Part shown: positions 8,708 to 16,690 of the stretch, piece by piece
Layout: each line of letters starts with the position of its first letter
How positions within the stretch are numbered: the stretch's first letter is position 1
Assembly (NCBI GenBank): GCA_036262055.1
Contig: DATAJP010000003.1
Span: 682,001-746,000, forward strand
Reading direction: 5' to 3'
DNA length: 64,000 nt
From: Ignavibacteria bacterium
Lineage (GTDB): Bacteria > Bacteroidota > Ignavibacteria > Tepidaquicellales > Tepidaquicellaceae
The notes under the pieces: generated by a model
The model's database searches: none
What the model was told of the DNA's origin: nothing
Seen by the model: the letters and a program-made list of their open reading frames with translations, nothing else
Position numbers and translations under genes: made by a program

Positions 8708-9316
8708 TTATTTCAAAGCGTTTAAAACTTTTATTAAAAAATCTGCTTGTTCACCAAGATGTTCTATATCTTTATTATTAACAAGAACAAAATCGCATTT
8801 CTCAATTTTGGTTTTGTCATCATCCTGATATTTCATTATTCTTTCTACATCAGCTTTTTTTGCACCGTCACGCTCCATAATTCTCTGAATACGGTTCTTT
8901 TTATTTGCATAAACAAGAATAACATAACTCATTTCCTTATCAAGCCCGCTTTCAAATAAGACTGCAGACTCAACTATAATCATTTTTTCTTTGCTTCTCG
9001 AAATCTGGCGTTTGATATAATCAATAACAACAGGATGAACGATTTTGTTTATTTTATTATAGTTAGCATCATTCTTAAAAATTTCTTCTCTAAGCTTTGC
9101 AAGATTAATAAGTCCTTTATAGTTAAGAATCCCTTTCCCGAATTCCTTTACCATTTCTACTGCAAGATTTTTATTCTTATGGTATAATTCTTTGGCAATA
9201 AGGTCGGAGTATAACACTTTAAATCCCGCATCGGCAAGTTTTCTGCATACTTCGGTTTTGCCCGAACCCATTCCGCCGGTTATTCCGATTATTAATTTAT
9301 TTTTGAGGGTTTTCAT
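8708..9316 (-). CDS. coaE: Dephospho-CoA kinase
   Basis: CoaE phosphorylates the 3'-hydroxyl of dephospho-CoA, the last step of coenzyme A synthesis, in the cytoplasm. The 202-residue length is standard. The P-loop is GITGGMGSGKTEV (residues 11-23). The CoaE pattern continues with VLYSDLIAKELY (conserved Asp), HPVVIDYIKRQ, and VIVESAVLFESGLD, where family members read PLLFE. The lid region RIQRIMERDG is also typical. It lies 45 bases downstream of rny in the same direction. The assignment is firm. Confidence 0.95.
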   Translation of the reverse strand: MKTLKNKLIIGITGGMGSGKTEVCRKLADAGFKVLYSDLIAKELYHKNKNLAVEMVKEFGKGILNYKGLINLAKLREEIFKNDANYNKINKIVHPVVIDYIKRQISRSKEKMIIVESAVLFESGLDKEMSYVILVYANKKNRIQRIMERDGAKKADVERIMKYQDDDKTKIEKCDFVLVNNKDIEHLGEQADFLIKVLNALK

Positions 9317-9361
9317 CTATAGATTCTTCTCAGGTTACAGGTGTTAACAATGATAGTAATA

Positions 9362-11050
9362 TTATTTAGCATATGCAATAGACCTTCGTTCTCTGATGAC
9401 ATTCACCTTTATTTGACCCGGATATTCCATTTCTTCCTGTATTTTATGTGCAATGTCAGATGCTAGTTGGTCCTGAAGAATATCTGTTATCGAATCCGGT
9501 TCGACTATAACGCGGACTTCCCTGCCCGCCTGAATTGCAAATGTTTTTGATACACCGTCAAAGTTATTTCCGATTGATTCAAGTTTTTCAAGTCGTTTTG
9601 AGTATGCCTCCACTGATTCACGTCTTGCTCCGGGTCTTGCTCCGCTGATTGCATCTGCTGCCTGAACAAGCACTGCGATGGGGTGTTCCATAGGCATTTC
9701 ATCATGGTGTGCGCCGATTGAGTTGCAGACAATCCAGTTTTCTTTACAGCGCTTTGCAACTTCATAACCGAGAATTGCATGAGGTCCTTCGATGTTTCTG
9801 TCGATTGTCTTACCCATGTCATGCAAGAGACCTGCGCGTTTTGCAATATTTGCATCGAGTCCAAGCTCTGCCGCCATTATTCCTGCAATATGTCCAACTT
9901 CTATTGAGTGATTAAGAACATTCTGTCCATAACTCGAACGATATTTCATTCTACCGATAAGAGTTATGATGTCGCGATGAACACCGGTTACTCCCATTTC
10001 GATCAAAGTCTGTTCACCGACTTTTATAATTTCTTCATAAAGTTCTTTCTGAACTTTCTCGACAATTTCTTCAATTCTTGACGGGTGAATTCTACCGTCT
10101 GCAATCAAGCGTTCCATTGCTATTCTTGCAACTTCACGTCTGAACGGATCAAATCCCGAAATGATAATCGCTTCAGGAGTATCATCTACGATTATATCAA
10201 CACCTGTGCATGCTTCAAATGCTCGGATGTTTCTTCCTTCTTTACCAATGATACGTCCTTTTAACTCATCTGAATTTATTTGTAATACAGAAACAGTTGT
10301 TTCGACCGAATGGTCTGCTGCTGAACGCTGAATGCCCTGAATGATTATATTCTTTGCAATGCGATTGCCTTCCTGCTTCATTTCATCACGGATATCTTGA
10401 AGCTTTTGCTGGCATTCCATTTTAACTTGCTCAACTAAGTTATTGAACAATTCTTTTTTTGCTTCTTCTTCCGTATATCCTGAAATTCTCTGAAGCTTAA
10501 CTTTTTGTTCATTGACAAGATTGCTGACCTCGGTTATTTGTGTTTCTATCTCAGCCTGTTTTTTTTCAAGCTCTGTAATTTTATTATTAAGCTGGTTCTC
10601 TAATGTTTGAATTTGTTTTTCTTTCTTAACAAATTCATCTTTTTCTTTCGATAAAATTTCTTTTGCTTCTTTTAATCTTTTCTCGGATTCAACTACATCT
10701 TTTTCACGTTCTTTAACGTCTTCATCGAACTTCTGTTTTCTTTTATAAAATTCGTCCTTTACTTCAAGAAGCTTTTCTTTCTTTAAATTCTGCGAAGCTT
10801 TTTCCGCATCCGATATATAGTCTTTTGCTCTTTTTTCGGCTGCATGAATGACTTCTTTGGATTTTGCTTCCGCTTCTTTTAATTTCTTTTCGGCTTCTGA
10901 TAAAAGTTTGCCGGCAACTGATTCGGCATCTGAGATTTTCGATTTATTAATTTTGGATTGTATATACCATCCTAAGAAAAACATCGCTAAACACAACACA
11001 ACAATGACGGGTATAAATATGAATAGTTCGATTTCCTGTAATGCTCCCAT
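9362..11050 (-). CDS. rny: Ribonuclease Y
   Basis: RNase Y is a membrane-anchored endoribonuclease that starts mRNA decay. The 562-residue protein has the expected order: an N-terminal membrane helix (IFIPVIVVLCLAMFFLGWYI, residues 11-30), a long Lys/Glu-rich coiled coil (about 35-210), and a KH domain with GRIIGKEGRNIRAFE near 265. The HD domain follows, with LLHDMGK near 408 and AHHDE near 445 as the metal-binding residues. The C-terminus ends in a typical RNase Y tail (PGQIKVNVIRERRS). Position downstream of zapA, with the structured RNA candidate between them, is a familiar gene order in related bacteria. The assignment is firm. Confidence 0.96.
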   Translation of the reverse strand: MGALQEIELFIFIPVIVVLCLAMFFLGWYIQSKINKSKISDAESVAGKLLSEAEKKLKEAEAKSKEVIHAAEKRAKDYISDAEKASQNLKKEKLLEVKDEFYKRKQKFDEDVKEREKDVVESEKRLKEAKEILSKEKDEFVKKEKQIQTLENQLNNKITELEKKQAEIETQITEVSNLVNEQKVKLQRISGYTEEEAKKELFNNLVEQVKMECQQKLQDIRDEMKQEGNRIAKNIIIQGIQRSAADHSVETTVSVLQINSDELKGRIIGKEGRNIRAFEACTGVDIIVDDTPEAIIISGFDPFRREVARIAMERLIADGRIHPSRIEEIVEKVQKELYEEIIKVGEQTLIEMGVTGVHRDIITLIGRMKYRSSYGQNVLNHSIEVGHIAGIMAAELGLDANIAKRAGLLHDMGKTIDRNIEGPHAILGYEVAKRCKENWIVCNSIGAHHDEMPMEHPIAVLVQAADAISGARPGARRESVEAYSKRLEKLESIGNNFDGVSKTFAIQAGREVRVIVEPDSITDILQDQLASDIAHKIQEEMEYPGQIKVNVIRERRSIAYAK

Positions 11051-11136
11051 TTTATTCTTCCTTCAGCTCATAATCATATTCGGATGATTATATTGAGCTT
11101 ATATATATAATATTTATTTAGTTATTAATTTTAAAT

Positions 11137-11185
11137 CTTGGGATGACCCAAAGGGTAACCCCCCGTTTTCACGGGAATGACTCCC
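11137..11185. repeat. Dispersed repeat with CGGGAATGAC core, copy 1
   Basis: The block from CTTGGGATGACCCAAAGGGT to GGGAATGACTCCC contains two short palindromes: CTTTGGGTCATCCCAAG-like at the left and CCCCGTTTTCACGGGA at the right. It matches 17876-17924 with only a few differences, and its right half belongs to the same family as 29740-29770 and 60405-60437. Confidence 0.8.
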
Positions 11186-11208
11186 TAAAAAATTTCAAAA
11201 ATGCAAAT

Positions 11209-11445
11209 AAAAAAACCGCAACGGAACATCCCTCTTCAAAGGTTATAAGAAAACCTCTTTTGAAATACGGTGGGTGGTGCCAAAATGTCGTTTACTTCCA
11301 CTGTTCGTTACCCGGTGATACACCGGGACTCATTCTCAAGAAGTGAGACGAGGCCTGTAATTGACATCTGCGAAAGCTTGCCTCCCAATAACTATAGTAA
11401 TTGGTTTTTTATAATGTTTGACCGTAGGGAGTCCGTGCGGTTAGA
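11209..11445 (-). ncRNA. Structured non-coding RNA candidate between zapA and rny (6S-like position)
   Basis: The 420-base gap between zapA and rny has no credible gene but holds a highly structured minus-strand segment. Its ends pair over a long closing stem: AACCGCA (11442-11436) with TGCGGTT (11220-11214), then CGGA/TCCG, TCCCT/AGGGA and ACGGT/ACCGT. A side hairpin (11235-11264, TTCAAA...TTTGAA) is inserted only on the 3' arm. The interior has further hairpins, including CCCGGTGTATCACCGGG and CCAATTACTATAGTTATTGG. The 3' end runs into seven U, as in an intrinsic terminator. 6S RNA often lies beside zapA, and a closing stem with a 3'-arm hairpin is compatible. However, the interior is not one continuous rod, so the 6S identity is only a hypothesis. 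RNase P, tmRNA and SRP motifs are absent. Confidence 0.5.
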
Positions 11446-11471
11446 CTCTGAGCTATTTATGTAAAGAACGA

Positions 11472-11771
11472 TTACAAATTCTCATCTATTAATCTGGAAA
11501 TCTCATCAATTTTATCAGAACATTTGTCGATATGTGAAAGCTGTTCATGTTCAATCTTTTTCGCATTATCCTTTTCCTTAAACATAGTCTCTGCTGCATT
11601 TAATGCAGAAACCACCGCAATTGTTTCAACTGACTGATTGGGTGATTCGTAATTTATTTTCTGCATCATGTTATCAACATAATTTGCCAATCTTTCGACC
11701 TCAGCGGCATTTTCCCCCTGGAGATTGTACTCGCTGTTAAATATTCTGACCTTGATTCCCTGATTTTGCAT
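11472..11771 (-). CDS. zapA: Cell division protein ZapA
   Basis: ZapA binds and bundles FtsZ filaments at the division site. The 99-residue protein begins with the ZapA globular head (VRIFNSEYNLQGENAAEVERLANYVDNMM), continues with a helix containing VVSALNAAETMF, and ends in a Lys/Glu-rich coiled coil. This is the usual small two-part architecture. It is downstream of pheT and the coiled-coil gene, a common order in this group, and directly upstream of the structured RNA candidate. The assignment is good. Confidence 0.9.
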   Translation of the reverse strand: MQNQGIKVRIFNSEYNLQGENAAEVERLANYVDNMMQKINYESPNQSVETIAVVSALNAAETMFKEKDNAKKIEHEQLSHIDKCSDKIDEISRLIDENL

Positions 11772-11808
11772 TAAGTTGTTTAAATTTGATTTTTAAACGG
11801 TCAAACTA

Positions 11809-12198
11809 CTACTCATCGTACTCACGATTATTACCATAACTATCAAGATGTACATCAATTCTTGATATTAATTCTTTAATTCTTGACTTAATTACGTCTT
11901 TGTCTTGTGAATAACCCGTACTTGTATTGGTTTTCAATAACAAACTCTTTAATTCGGATAATTCTTTATCCTTTAATACCAACGATGAATTCAGTTTCGT
12001 CAGCTGTAATTTCAAATCGTTGATTTTTATGTTCAACTCCTTGTTCGCATCTGCAAGATTGAAATTTTCCTGCTTGCTTTCGTTAAGCCGTCCAATCAAA
12101 AGCTTAACTTTATTATAAAGATTATCCAATGCGCTTAACTCAACTTCCTTTAAGTAGCTGAGATTATCACGATTGGAATCGAACAAGTTATTTTTCAT
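11809..12198 (-). CDS. Small coiled-coil protein, possible division partner of ZapA
   Basis: The 129-residue protein is almost wholly coiled coil: heptad-like stretches run from about residue 17 to 90 (LSALDNLYNKVKLLIGRL, then LNIKINDLKLQLTKLNSSL). A short acidic C-terminus follows. It has no enzyme motif, signal or membrane segment. It lies three bases after pheT and 37 before zapA, an order in which related bacteria also carry a short coiled-coil gene. A role like ZapB is a guess from size, coil content and neighbour, not from recognisable homology. Confidence 0.7.
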   Translation of the reverse strand: MKNNLFDSNRDNLSYLKEVELSALDNLYNKVKLLIGRLNESKQENFNLADANKELNIKINDLKLQLTKLNSSLVLKDKELSELKSLLLKTNTSTGYSQDKDVIKSRIKELISRIDVHLDSYGNNREYDE

Positions 12199-12201
12199 AT
12201 T

Positions 12202-14607
12202 TTAGTTTCTTAAAACAGCTCCTGTTTCACTCTCAAGTTTTTTAACCAGCTTTTTTATCTGGGCATTAACTTCTTCATCGCTTAAAGTTTTGTCTTTAGA
12301 TAAAAACTCCAATGAAAATGCCAGACTTTTTTTATCTTTACCAAGCTTATCATCTTCATATATGTCAAATAACTCAACCGATTTCAGATTTTCAGCATTT
12401 TTGCTATTCAAAATCTTCACCAGTTCTTCATACTTCGTCTTTTTGTCAACCACAATTGCCAGGTCACGCTTAACAACAGGGAATTTTGATATTTCCCGGT
12501 AATAATTCTTCCTAAAGCTTGGTGGAATTATCAAATCTAAATTCAAAGAACCTATGAATACATCACCTTCAATCTCAAATTTATTCAGTAAATCAGCGTT
12601 AGCTTTGTAAATTTTTCCTATCGTCCTGTCAGAAATCCTAACTTCAATGAAATTAGAACTATAAGCTAAGTCATTATAATAAAATAATTTAACATTTTCA
12701 ATATTCATTCTTTGCAAGAACATTTCGATTTCACCTTTAACATCGAATATATCATACCGTCTTTTCTGCAACTTATGTGTTTTAAAGTCATAAAGTCCAT
12801 AAAATGCCATTGTTAACTCATTATTCTCAATGTACTTATTTCCATTTCTGAATATCTTCCCGGCTTCATAAAGCTTAAGTGAAATCTCTTTACCTGAATG
12901 ATTTATGTTATTCTTAACAACTCTAAGCAATCCTATATCAAGATTTACTCTAAGTGCATTAAGCTCTGCTGATTGCGGATTTTCCAAAAGCACAGGGTTG
13001 ATACCAAAAATTTTTATCAACTCGCTGTTCTGGATTGTCTGTGTAATTATCTCATTAAATCCACGACCTGTGAGGTAATCTTTAATGTCCAACGTCTTTA
13101 AATACTCTTCGGTGTATTTATCATCTGAAGAAAAACTCATTGTCACCCGTTCTTCTGCCCGAACGGTATTGTAACCTTTTAATCGCATAACTTCTTCTAT
13201 AAGGTCATATTCTCTTTCAATATCATATCTTCGGAATTCAGGAATAGCAAAAATTAAGTTGTCACCGTCTTTCTTGATGAACTTAATTTCGATTTTCTCA
13301 AGCAAGCTTTTAATTTCATCTTCGGTTATATCAACTCCAATAACTTTTGATGCCATTTGCGCTCTTATGCCGATTTCAATAGAAGCAAATTTTTCAGGGT
13401 AAACATCATATAAGTCATCCGATACTTTCCCGTTTGCAAGTTCTTTTATTAAGTGTGTTGCCCGTAGTGAAGCTTGTTCAACTCCGTTTATGTCAACACC
13501 TTTCTCGAATCTTGTCGAAGCATCTGTCAGCATTCCCAAGCGTTTTGCATTCTTGCGGATGCTGATTGGATTGAAATAAGCTACTTCAAGAAAGAAATTC
13601 TTTGTGTCACTTGTGATTTCAGAGTTTTCCCCGCCCATTATTCCTGCAATGCCTACATAACCGTTTTTATCGCAAATCATAAGCGAGTTTTCATTTAACT
13701 CACGCTGTTTTGAGTCAAGAGTCGTGAATTTATCGCCTTTGTTTGCGCGTTTAACGATTATTTCTTTACCGCGAATTTTATCGTAATCGAATGCATGAAG
13801 CGGCTGACCTGTTTCAAACATTACATAGTTCGTGATATCAACAATATTATTTATAGGACGAAGTCCGACTGCAATAAGTTTTTTCTTGAGCCAGTCGGGA
13901 GATTCACCGACTTTAATATCTTTGATTAACCTGCCTGTAAATCTTTTGCAATTTTCTTTGTCCTCAATTGAGATTTTTATAAAGTCTTGAGTCTGACCAA
14001 CACCGTCTTTATAATTTTTATCAGTTTTAGGAATATTAAGCTTTAAATTATACAATGCGGCAATTTCGCGAGCCATGCCGATATGAGAAGAAAGGTCACC
14101 GCGATTTGGGGGAACCCAGATATCGAATATATAATCGTTCTTATCTAAAAAATCTGAAAATGGAGTCCCGGGTTTTGCGTTAGCATCAAGCACCATTATT
14201 CCCGAATGGTCGTCGGTTAAGTTAAGCTCTTTTGCAGAGCAAATCATTCCTTCAGAAACTGCTCCGCGGATTTTGGATTTTTTGATTTCAAACTGTCCGT
14301 TCGGCACAATTGCGCCAATCATAGCAACACAGACCTTTTGTCCGGCTTCAACGTTCGGAGCGCCGCAAACGATGTTCAAAAGTTCGCTCCCGCCCACATT
14401 TACCTTGCATAAGCTCAATTTATCTGCATCAGGATGCTTAGCTTTTTCAATAACTTCCCCAACGACGAAATTCTTGAAAATATCGCCTTCATTCTCAATT
14501 GATTCTATGTCAAAACCCAATTCGACAAGGTCATCAACGAATTTATCGAGGTTATCAAGCTTTAAATCCGGTATGTAATCTTTAAGCCAGTTTAAACTTA
14601 TCTTCAC
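12202..14607 (-). CDS. pheT: Phenylalanine--tRNA ligase beta subunit
   Basis: PheT forms the alpha2-beta2 enzyme that charges tRNA-Phe. The 801 residues match the bacterial beta subunit. The order is an N-terminal tRNA-binding OB-fold (FVVGEVIEKAKHPDADKLSLCKVNVG, about 46-71), then the B3/B4 editing domain with RPINNIVDITNYVMFETGQPLHAFD near 253. B5 follows with IGVDITEDEI, then the catalytic-like core and a C-terminal anticodon-binding FDX-ACB domain (REISKFPVVKRDLAIVVD near 707). The pheS partner is not adjacent in this window. The gene heads the run pheT, coiled coil, zapA. The assignment is firm. Confidence 0.97.
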   Translation of the reverse strand: MKISLNWLKDYIPDLKLDNLDKFVDDLVELGFDIESIENEGDIFKNFVVGEVIEKAKHPDADKLSLCKVNVGGSELLNIVCGAPNVEAGQKVCVAMIGAIVPNGQFEIKKSKIRGAVSEGMICSAKELNLTDDHSGIMVLDANAKPGTPFSDFLDKNDYIFDIWVPPNRGDLSSHIGMAREIAALYNLKLNIPKTDKNYKDGVGQTQDFIKISIEDKENCKRFTGRLIKDIKVGESPDWLKKKLIAVGLRPINNIVDITNYVMFETGQPLHAFDYDKIRGKEIIVKRANKGDKFTTLDSKQRELNENSLMICDKNGYVGIAGIMGGENSEITSDTKNFFLEVAYFNPISIRKNAKRLGMLTDASTRFEKGVDINGVEQASLRATHLIKELANGKVSDDLYDVYPEKFASIEIGIRAQMASKVIGVDITEDEIKSLLEKIEIKFIKKDGDNLIFAIPEFRRYDIEREYDLIEEVMRLKGYNTVRAEERVTMSFSSDDKYTEEYLKTLDIKDYLTGRGFNEIITQTIQNSELIKIFGINPVLLENPQSAELNALRVNLDIGLLRVVKNNINHSGKEISLKLYEAGKIFRNGNKYIENNELTMAFYGLYDFKTHKLQKRRYDIFDVKGEIEMFLQRMNIENVKLFYYNDLAYSSNFIEVRISDRTIGKIYKANADLLNKFEIEGDVFIGSLNLDLIIPPSFRKNYYREISKFPVVKRDLAIVVDKKTKYEELVKILNSKNAENLKSVELFDIYEDDKLGKDKKSLAFSLEFLSKDKTLSDEEVNAQIKKLVKKLESETGAVLRN

Positions 14608-14674
14608 TTATTTCTATTATCTTAATATTTATTTAACAAATATACTTAATCGGTTTGACAGATTAAATTTAAAT

Positions 14675-14710
14675 AAAAAAAGGTTATCCCGATTTCTCAG
14701 GATAACCTTT
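14675..14710 (-). terminator. Intrinsic terminator after the lysine-rich protein gene
   Basis: GGTTATCC (14682-14689) pairs with GGATAACC (14700-14707). Read on the minus strand the stem is followed by seven T, giving a textbook rho-independent terminator between the lysine-rich gene and pheT. Confidence 0.88.
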
Positions 14711-14736
14711 TCTGTAAAATCATCACACCAAATTAA

Positions 14737-15228
14737 TTAATCGTCTTTCTTTGGTTCTTTTTTGAAACCGCTTTCATCAGAACTTCTCTGATATTCTCTT
14801 CCTACATTACTATTGTCATCTGACCCGTAAGTTTTTGGAGGAGTGTATGTGTTTGGTCCTGAAGTTGTGTTTGAATATCTCGGTGTATAGCTTCTTGAAG
14901 TGTATTTTCTTGAACTTTTTCTTTTCTTAGAAGCGTATCTTTTTCCTTTTTTCTTTTTGGAAGTGTATTTCTTCTTTCCGGAATATTTCTTTTTACCCGT
15001 GTATTTTTTTCCGGTTTTCTTCTTTGAGGAATATTTTTTCTTTCCTGTAGATTTCTTTTTTCCTGAAGATTTTTTGGTTTTTTTCTTGCTGCTTTTCTTT
15101 TTCTTTCTTCTGTTAGTCTGCTCGGTTTTATTCTCATTCTTAGCAAACGCCTCTGAGAAATCTGCGAGCACACTGCCGAACGAAAAAGCAAACGCAAGAG
15201 AGAAAATTACTAATAGTTTTTTGATCAT
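14737..15228 (-). CDS. Secreted lysine-rich low-complexity protein
   Basis: The 163-residue protein has a Sec signal peptide (MIKKLLVIFSLAFAFSFGSVLADF, cleavage likely near 22-30). A strongly basic repeat region follows from about residue 40 to 112, built of units such as GKKKYSGKKKYT and SSKKKTGKK. The last 50 residues are Ser/Thr/Pro/Tyr-rich and turn acidic (SDESGFKKEPKKDD). Histone H1-like proteins share the Lys-rich composition but lack a signal, so binding to an anionic surface polymer or extracellular DNA seems more likely; this is inference. It has its own terminator. No family is recognised. Confidence 0.8.
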   Translation of the reverse strand: MIKKLLVIFSLAFAFSFGSVLADFSEAFAKNENKTEQTNRRKKKKSSKKKTKKSSGKKKSTGKKKYSSKKKTGKKYTGKKKYSGKKKYTSKKKKGKRYASKKRKSSRKYTSRSYTPRYSNTTSGPNTYTPPKTYGSDDNSNVGREYQRSSDESGFKKEPKKDD

Positions 15229-15338
15229 TTTTTAGCTCCCTGTAGCTTTATTTAAAAAATTAGCTTAAAATTAAGGTATTCAAGAAGTAAAAACAATGTT
15301 AATTTTCATCCTAATTTATTGAATAAATGGAATTTAAG

Positions 15339-16562
15339 CTATTTTGTTAGCATCATTTTCTTAGTTTCGACAAAATCCCCTGCCTGAATCCTGTAAAAAT
15401 AAATTCCGCTTGCAGAATTGCTGCCGTCGAATATTGCTTCAAAAGTCCCTGCCTGATGATTTTCATTAACGAGTGTGACTATTTCTTTACCGTTAATATC
15501 ATAAACTTTGATACTCACAAATCCGGATTTAGGAATTTGATATTGAATTTTAGTAATAGGGTTAAATGGATTTGGATAGTTTTGAGAGAGATGGTATTGA
15601 GAAGGAATTTCGTTTGAAATCAAATTAATACTGACACTACCTCCGTTATCTGTATAAAACAATTTATTTTTTGATGCAACCCATCCGGTTTTTCCACTTA
15701 CAAATTGAAAATCTGAATGATAATATCCAAAGTATGGAAATTCAAATAATGTCCAGTTAACTCCAGAGTTATATGTTCTTAAAATTTTATTTTCAGATGC
15801 AACCCAAACTGTATCAGATGAAATCGACTGAAGTTTTGCGTATTGAATTTGAGGACTTTTAATTAGTGTCCAGCTTTCTCCACCATTTATGGTTTTATAA
15901 ATATGTTGTGTGCTTGAATGGCCACCAATAGCCCATCCTGATGTATTATTTATAAACCAACCCTGCGTTAGTGGAGGAATTGTTACTGAATTAATCCAAT
16001 TGCTTCCATTGTCTGTTGATTTATAACTATTATAACTGAATAACCAATCATTATATAGCGGATGGAAAAATCCAAATAAAGCATTAGGCACCTCAGGAAT
16101 TTTATACCAATTATTACCAGCATCTACTGTTTTATAAAGAGAACCTCCGGGTGCAAAACCTGTGTTTTCATTTATGAAAATAACTTGAAGAAAATCATCT
16201 TCAGTCCCGCATTCAATACAGCTTGATAAAAACCAATCATCTCCTCCATTAGTTGTTTTATAAATTTTACCGCTATTACAGGCAATAAATCCCGTATTAA
16301 TATTAATAAAGTAAATATCTTCCGGTGTATAGCTAGATTGTATTAAACTTGTGTCCCAATTTTTACCGTTATCATACGTTTTTAAAACTTTTATGTGAGA
16401 ATTTGCATCTGCGCATACCCAGCCTGTATCATTATTTAAAAAATGAATGCCAGTAATATTAACTGTAGTTTCTAAATTTAAAATTTCATTCCAGTTAGAT
16501 TGGGGAAATATTGCTTTGGGTAATAATGAACAAAATAATAATATGATTAAAAATCTCATCAA
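15339..16562 (-). CDS. Secreted YCF48/BNR-repeat protein with T9SS sorting domain
   Basis: This 407-residue exported protein has a signal peptide (FLIILLFCSLLPKAIFPQS). A beta-propeller-like series of YCF48/BNR repeats follows, each with a pattern such as TYDNGKNWDTS, TTNGGDDWF, TVDAGNNWY and STDNGSNWI, alternating with DTGWV or NTGF strands. The C-terminal 80 residues form a type A sorting domain: QNYPNPFNPITKIQYQIP, VYDINGKEIVTLVN, ASGIYFYRI, ending KKMMLTK. Such proteins cross the outer membrane through the type IX (Por) secretion system and are anchored or released at the surface. It is monocistronic and divergent from mnmA. Its ligand is unknown. Confidence 0.9.
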   Translation of the reverse strand: MMRFLIILLFCSLLPKAIFPQSNWNEILNLETTVNITGIHFLNNDTGWVCADANSHIKVLKTYDNGKNWDTSLIQSSYTPEDIYFININTGFIACNSGKIYKTTNGGDDWFLSSCIECGTEDDFLQVIFINENTGFAPGGSLYKTVDAGNNWYKIPEVPNALFGFFHPLYNDWLFSYNSYKSTDNGSNWINSVTIPPLTQGWFINNTSGWAIGGHSSTQHIYKTINGGESWTLIKSPQIQYAKLQSISSDTVWVASENKILRTYNSGVNWTLFEFPYFGYYHSDFQFVSGKTGWVASKNKLFYTDNGGSVSINLISNEIPSQYHLSQNYPNPFNPITKIQYQIPKSGFVSIKVYDINGKEIVTLVNENHQAGTFEAIFDGSNSASGIYFYRIQAGDFVETKKMMLTK

Positions 16563-16670
16563 TTAGTGCTTTTTATAAAAATAATACATTAATTCTTATC
16601 TTCAAAAGACAAATTTCCTTATTTGTGAATTAACGCATTTTTCTGCCTCAAAATAAAACTTAATTATGAG

Positions 16671-16678
16671 TATTTTTG
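16671..16678 (+). promoter_or_regulatory. Candidate -7 promoter element of mnmA (TATTTTTG)
   Basis: TATTTTTG fits the Bacteroidota-type -7 consensus TAnnTTTG. It lies 12 bases before the mnmA ATG and sits in a 15-base block, ATGAGTATTTTTGTA, that also stands directly before alaS. Because the element is so close to the start, the transcript would have a very short leader. I see no clear -33 element. Confidence 0.5.
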
Positions 16679-16690
16679 TATAATCAGTAA

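Noticed and set aside
11209-11445. RNase P RNA, tmRNA or SRP RNA
   Set aside because: The RNase P core GAGGAAAGTCC, a tmRNA tag or tRNA-Ala-like ends, and the SRP GGAAG tetraloop region are all absent.
14900-15235. Plus-strand open frame of hydrophobic Phe-rich sequence
   Set aside because: It is the antisense of the lysine-rich gene; Lys codons read backwards give Phe/Leu runs.
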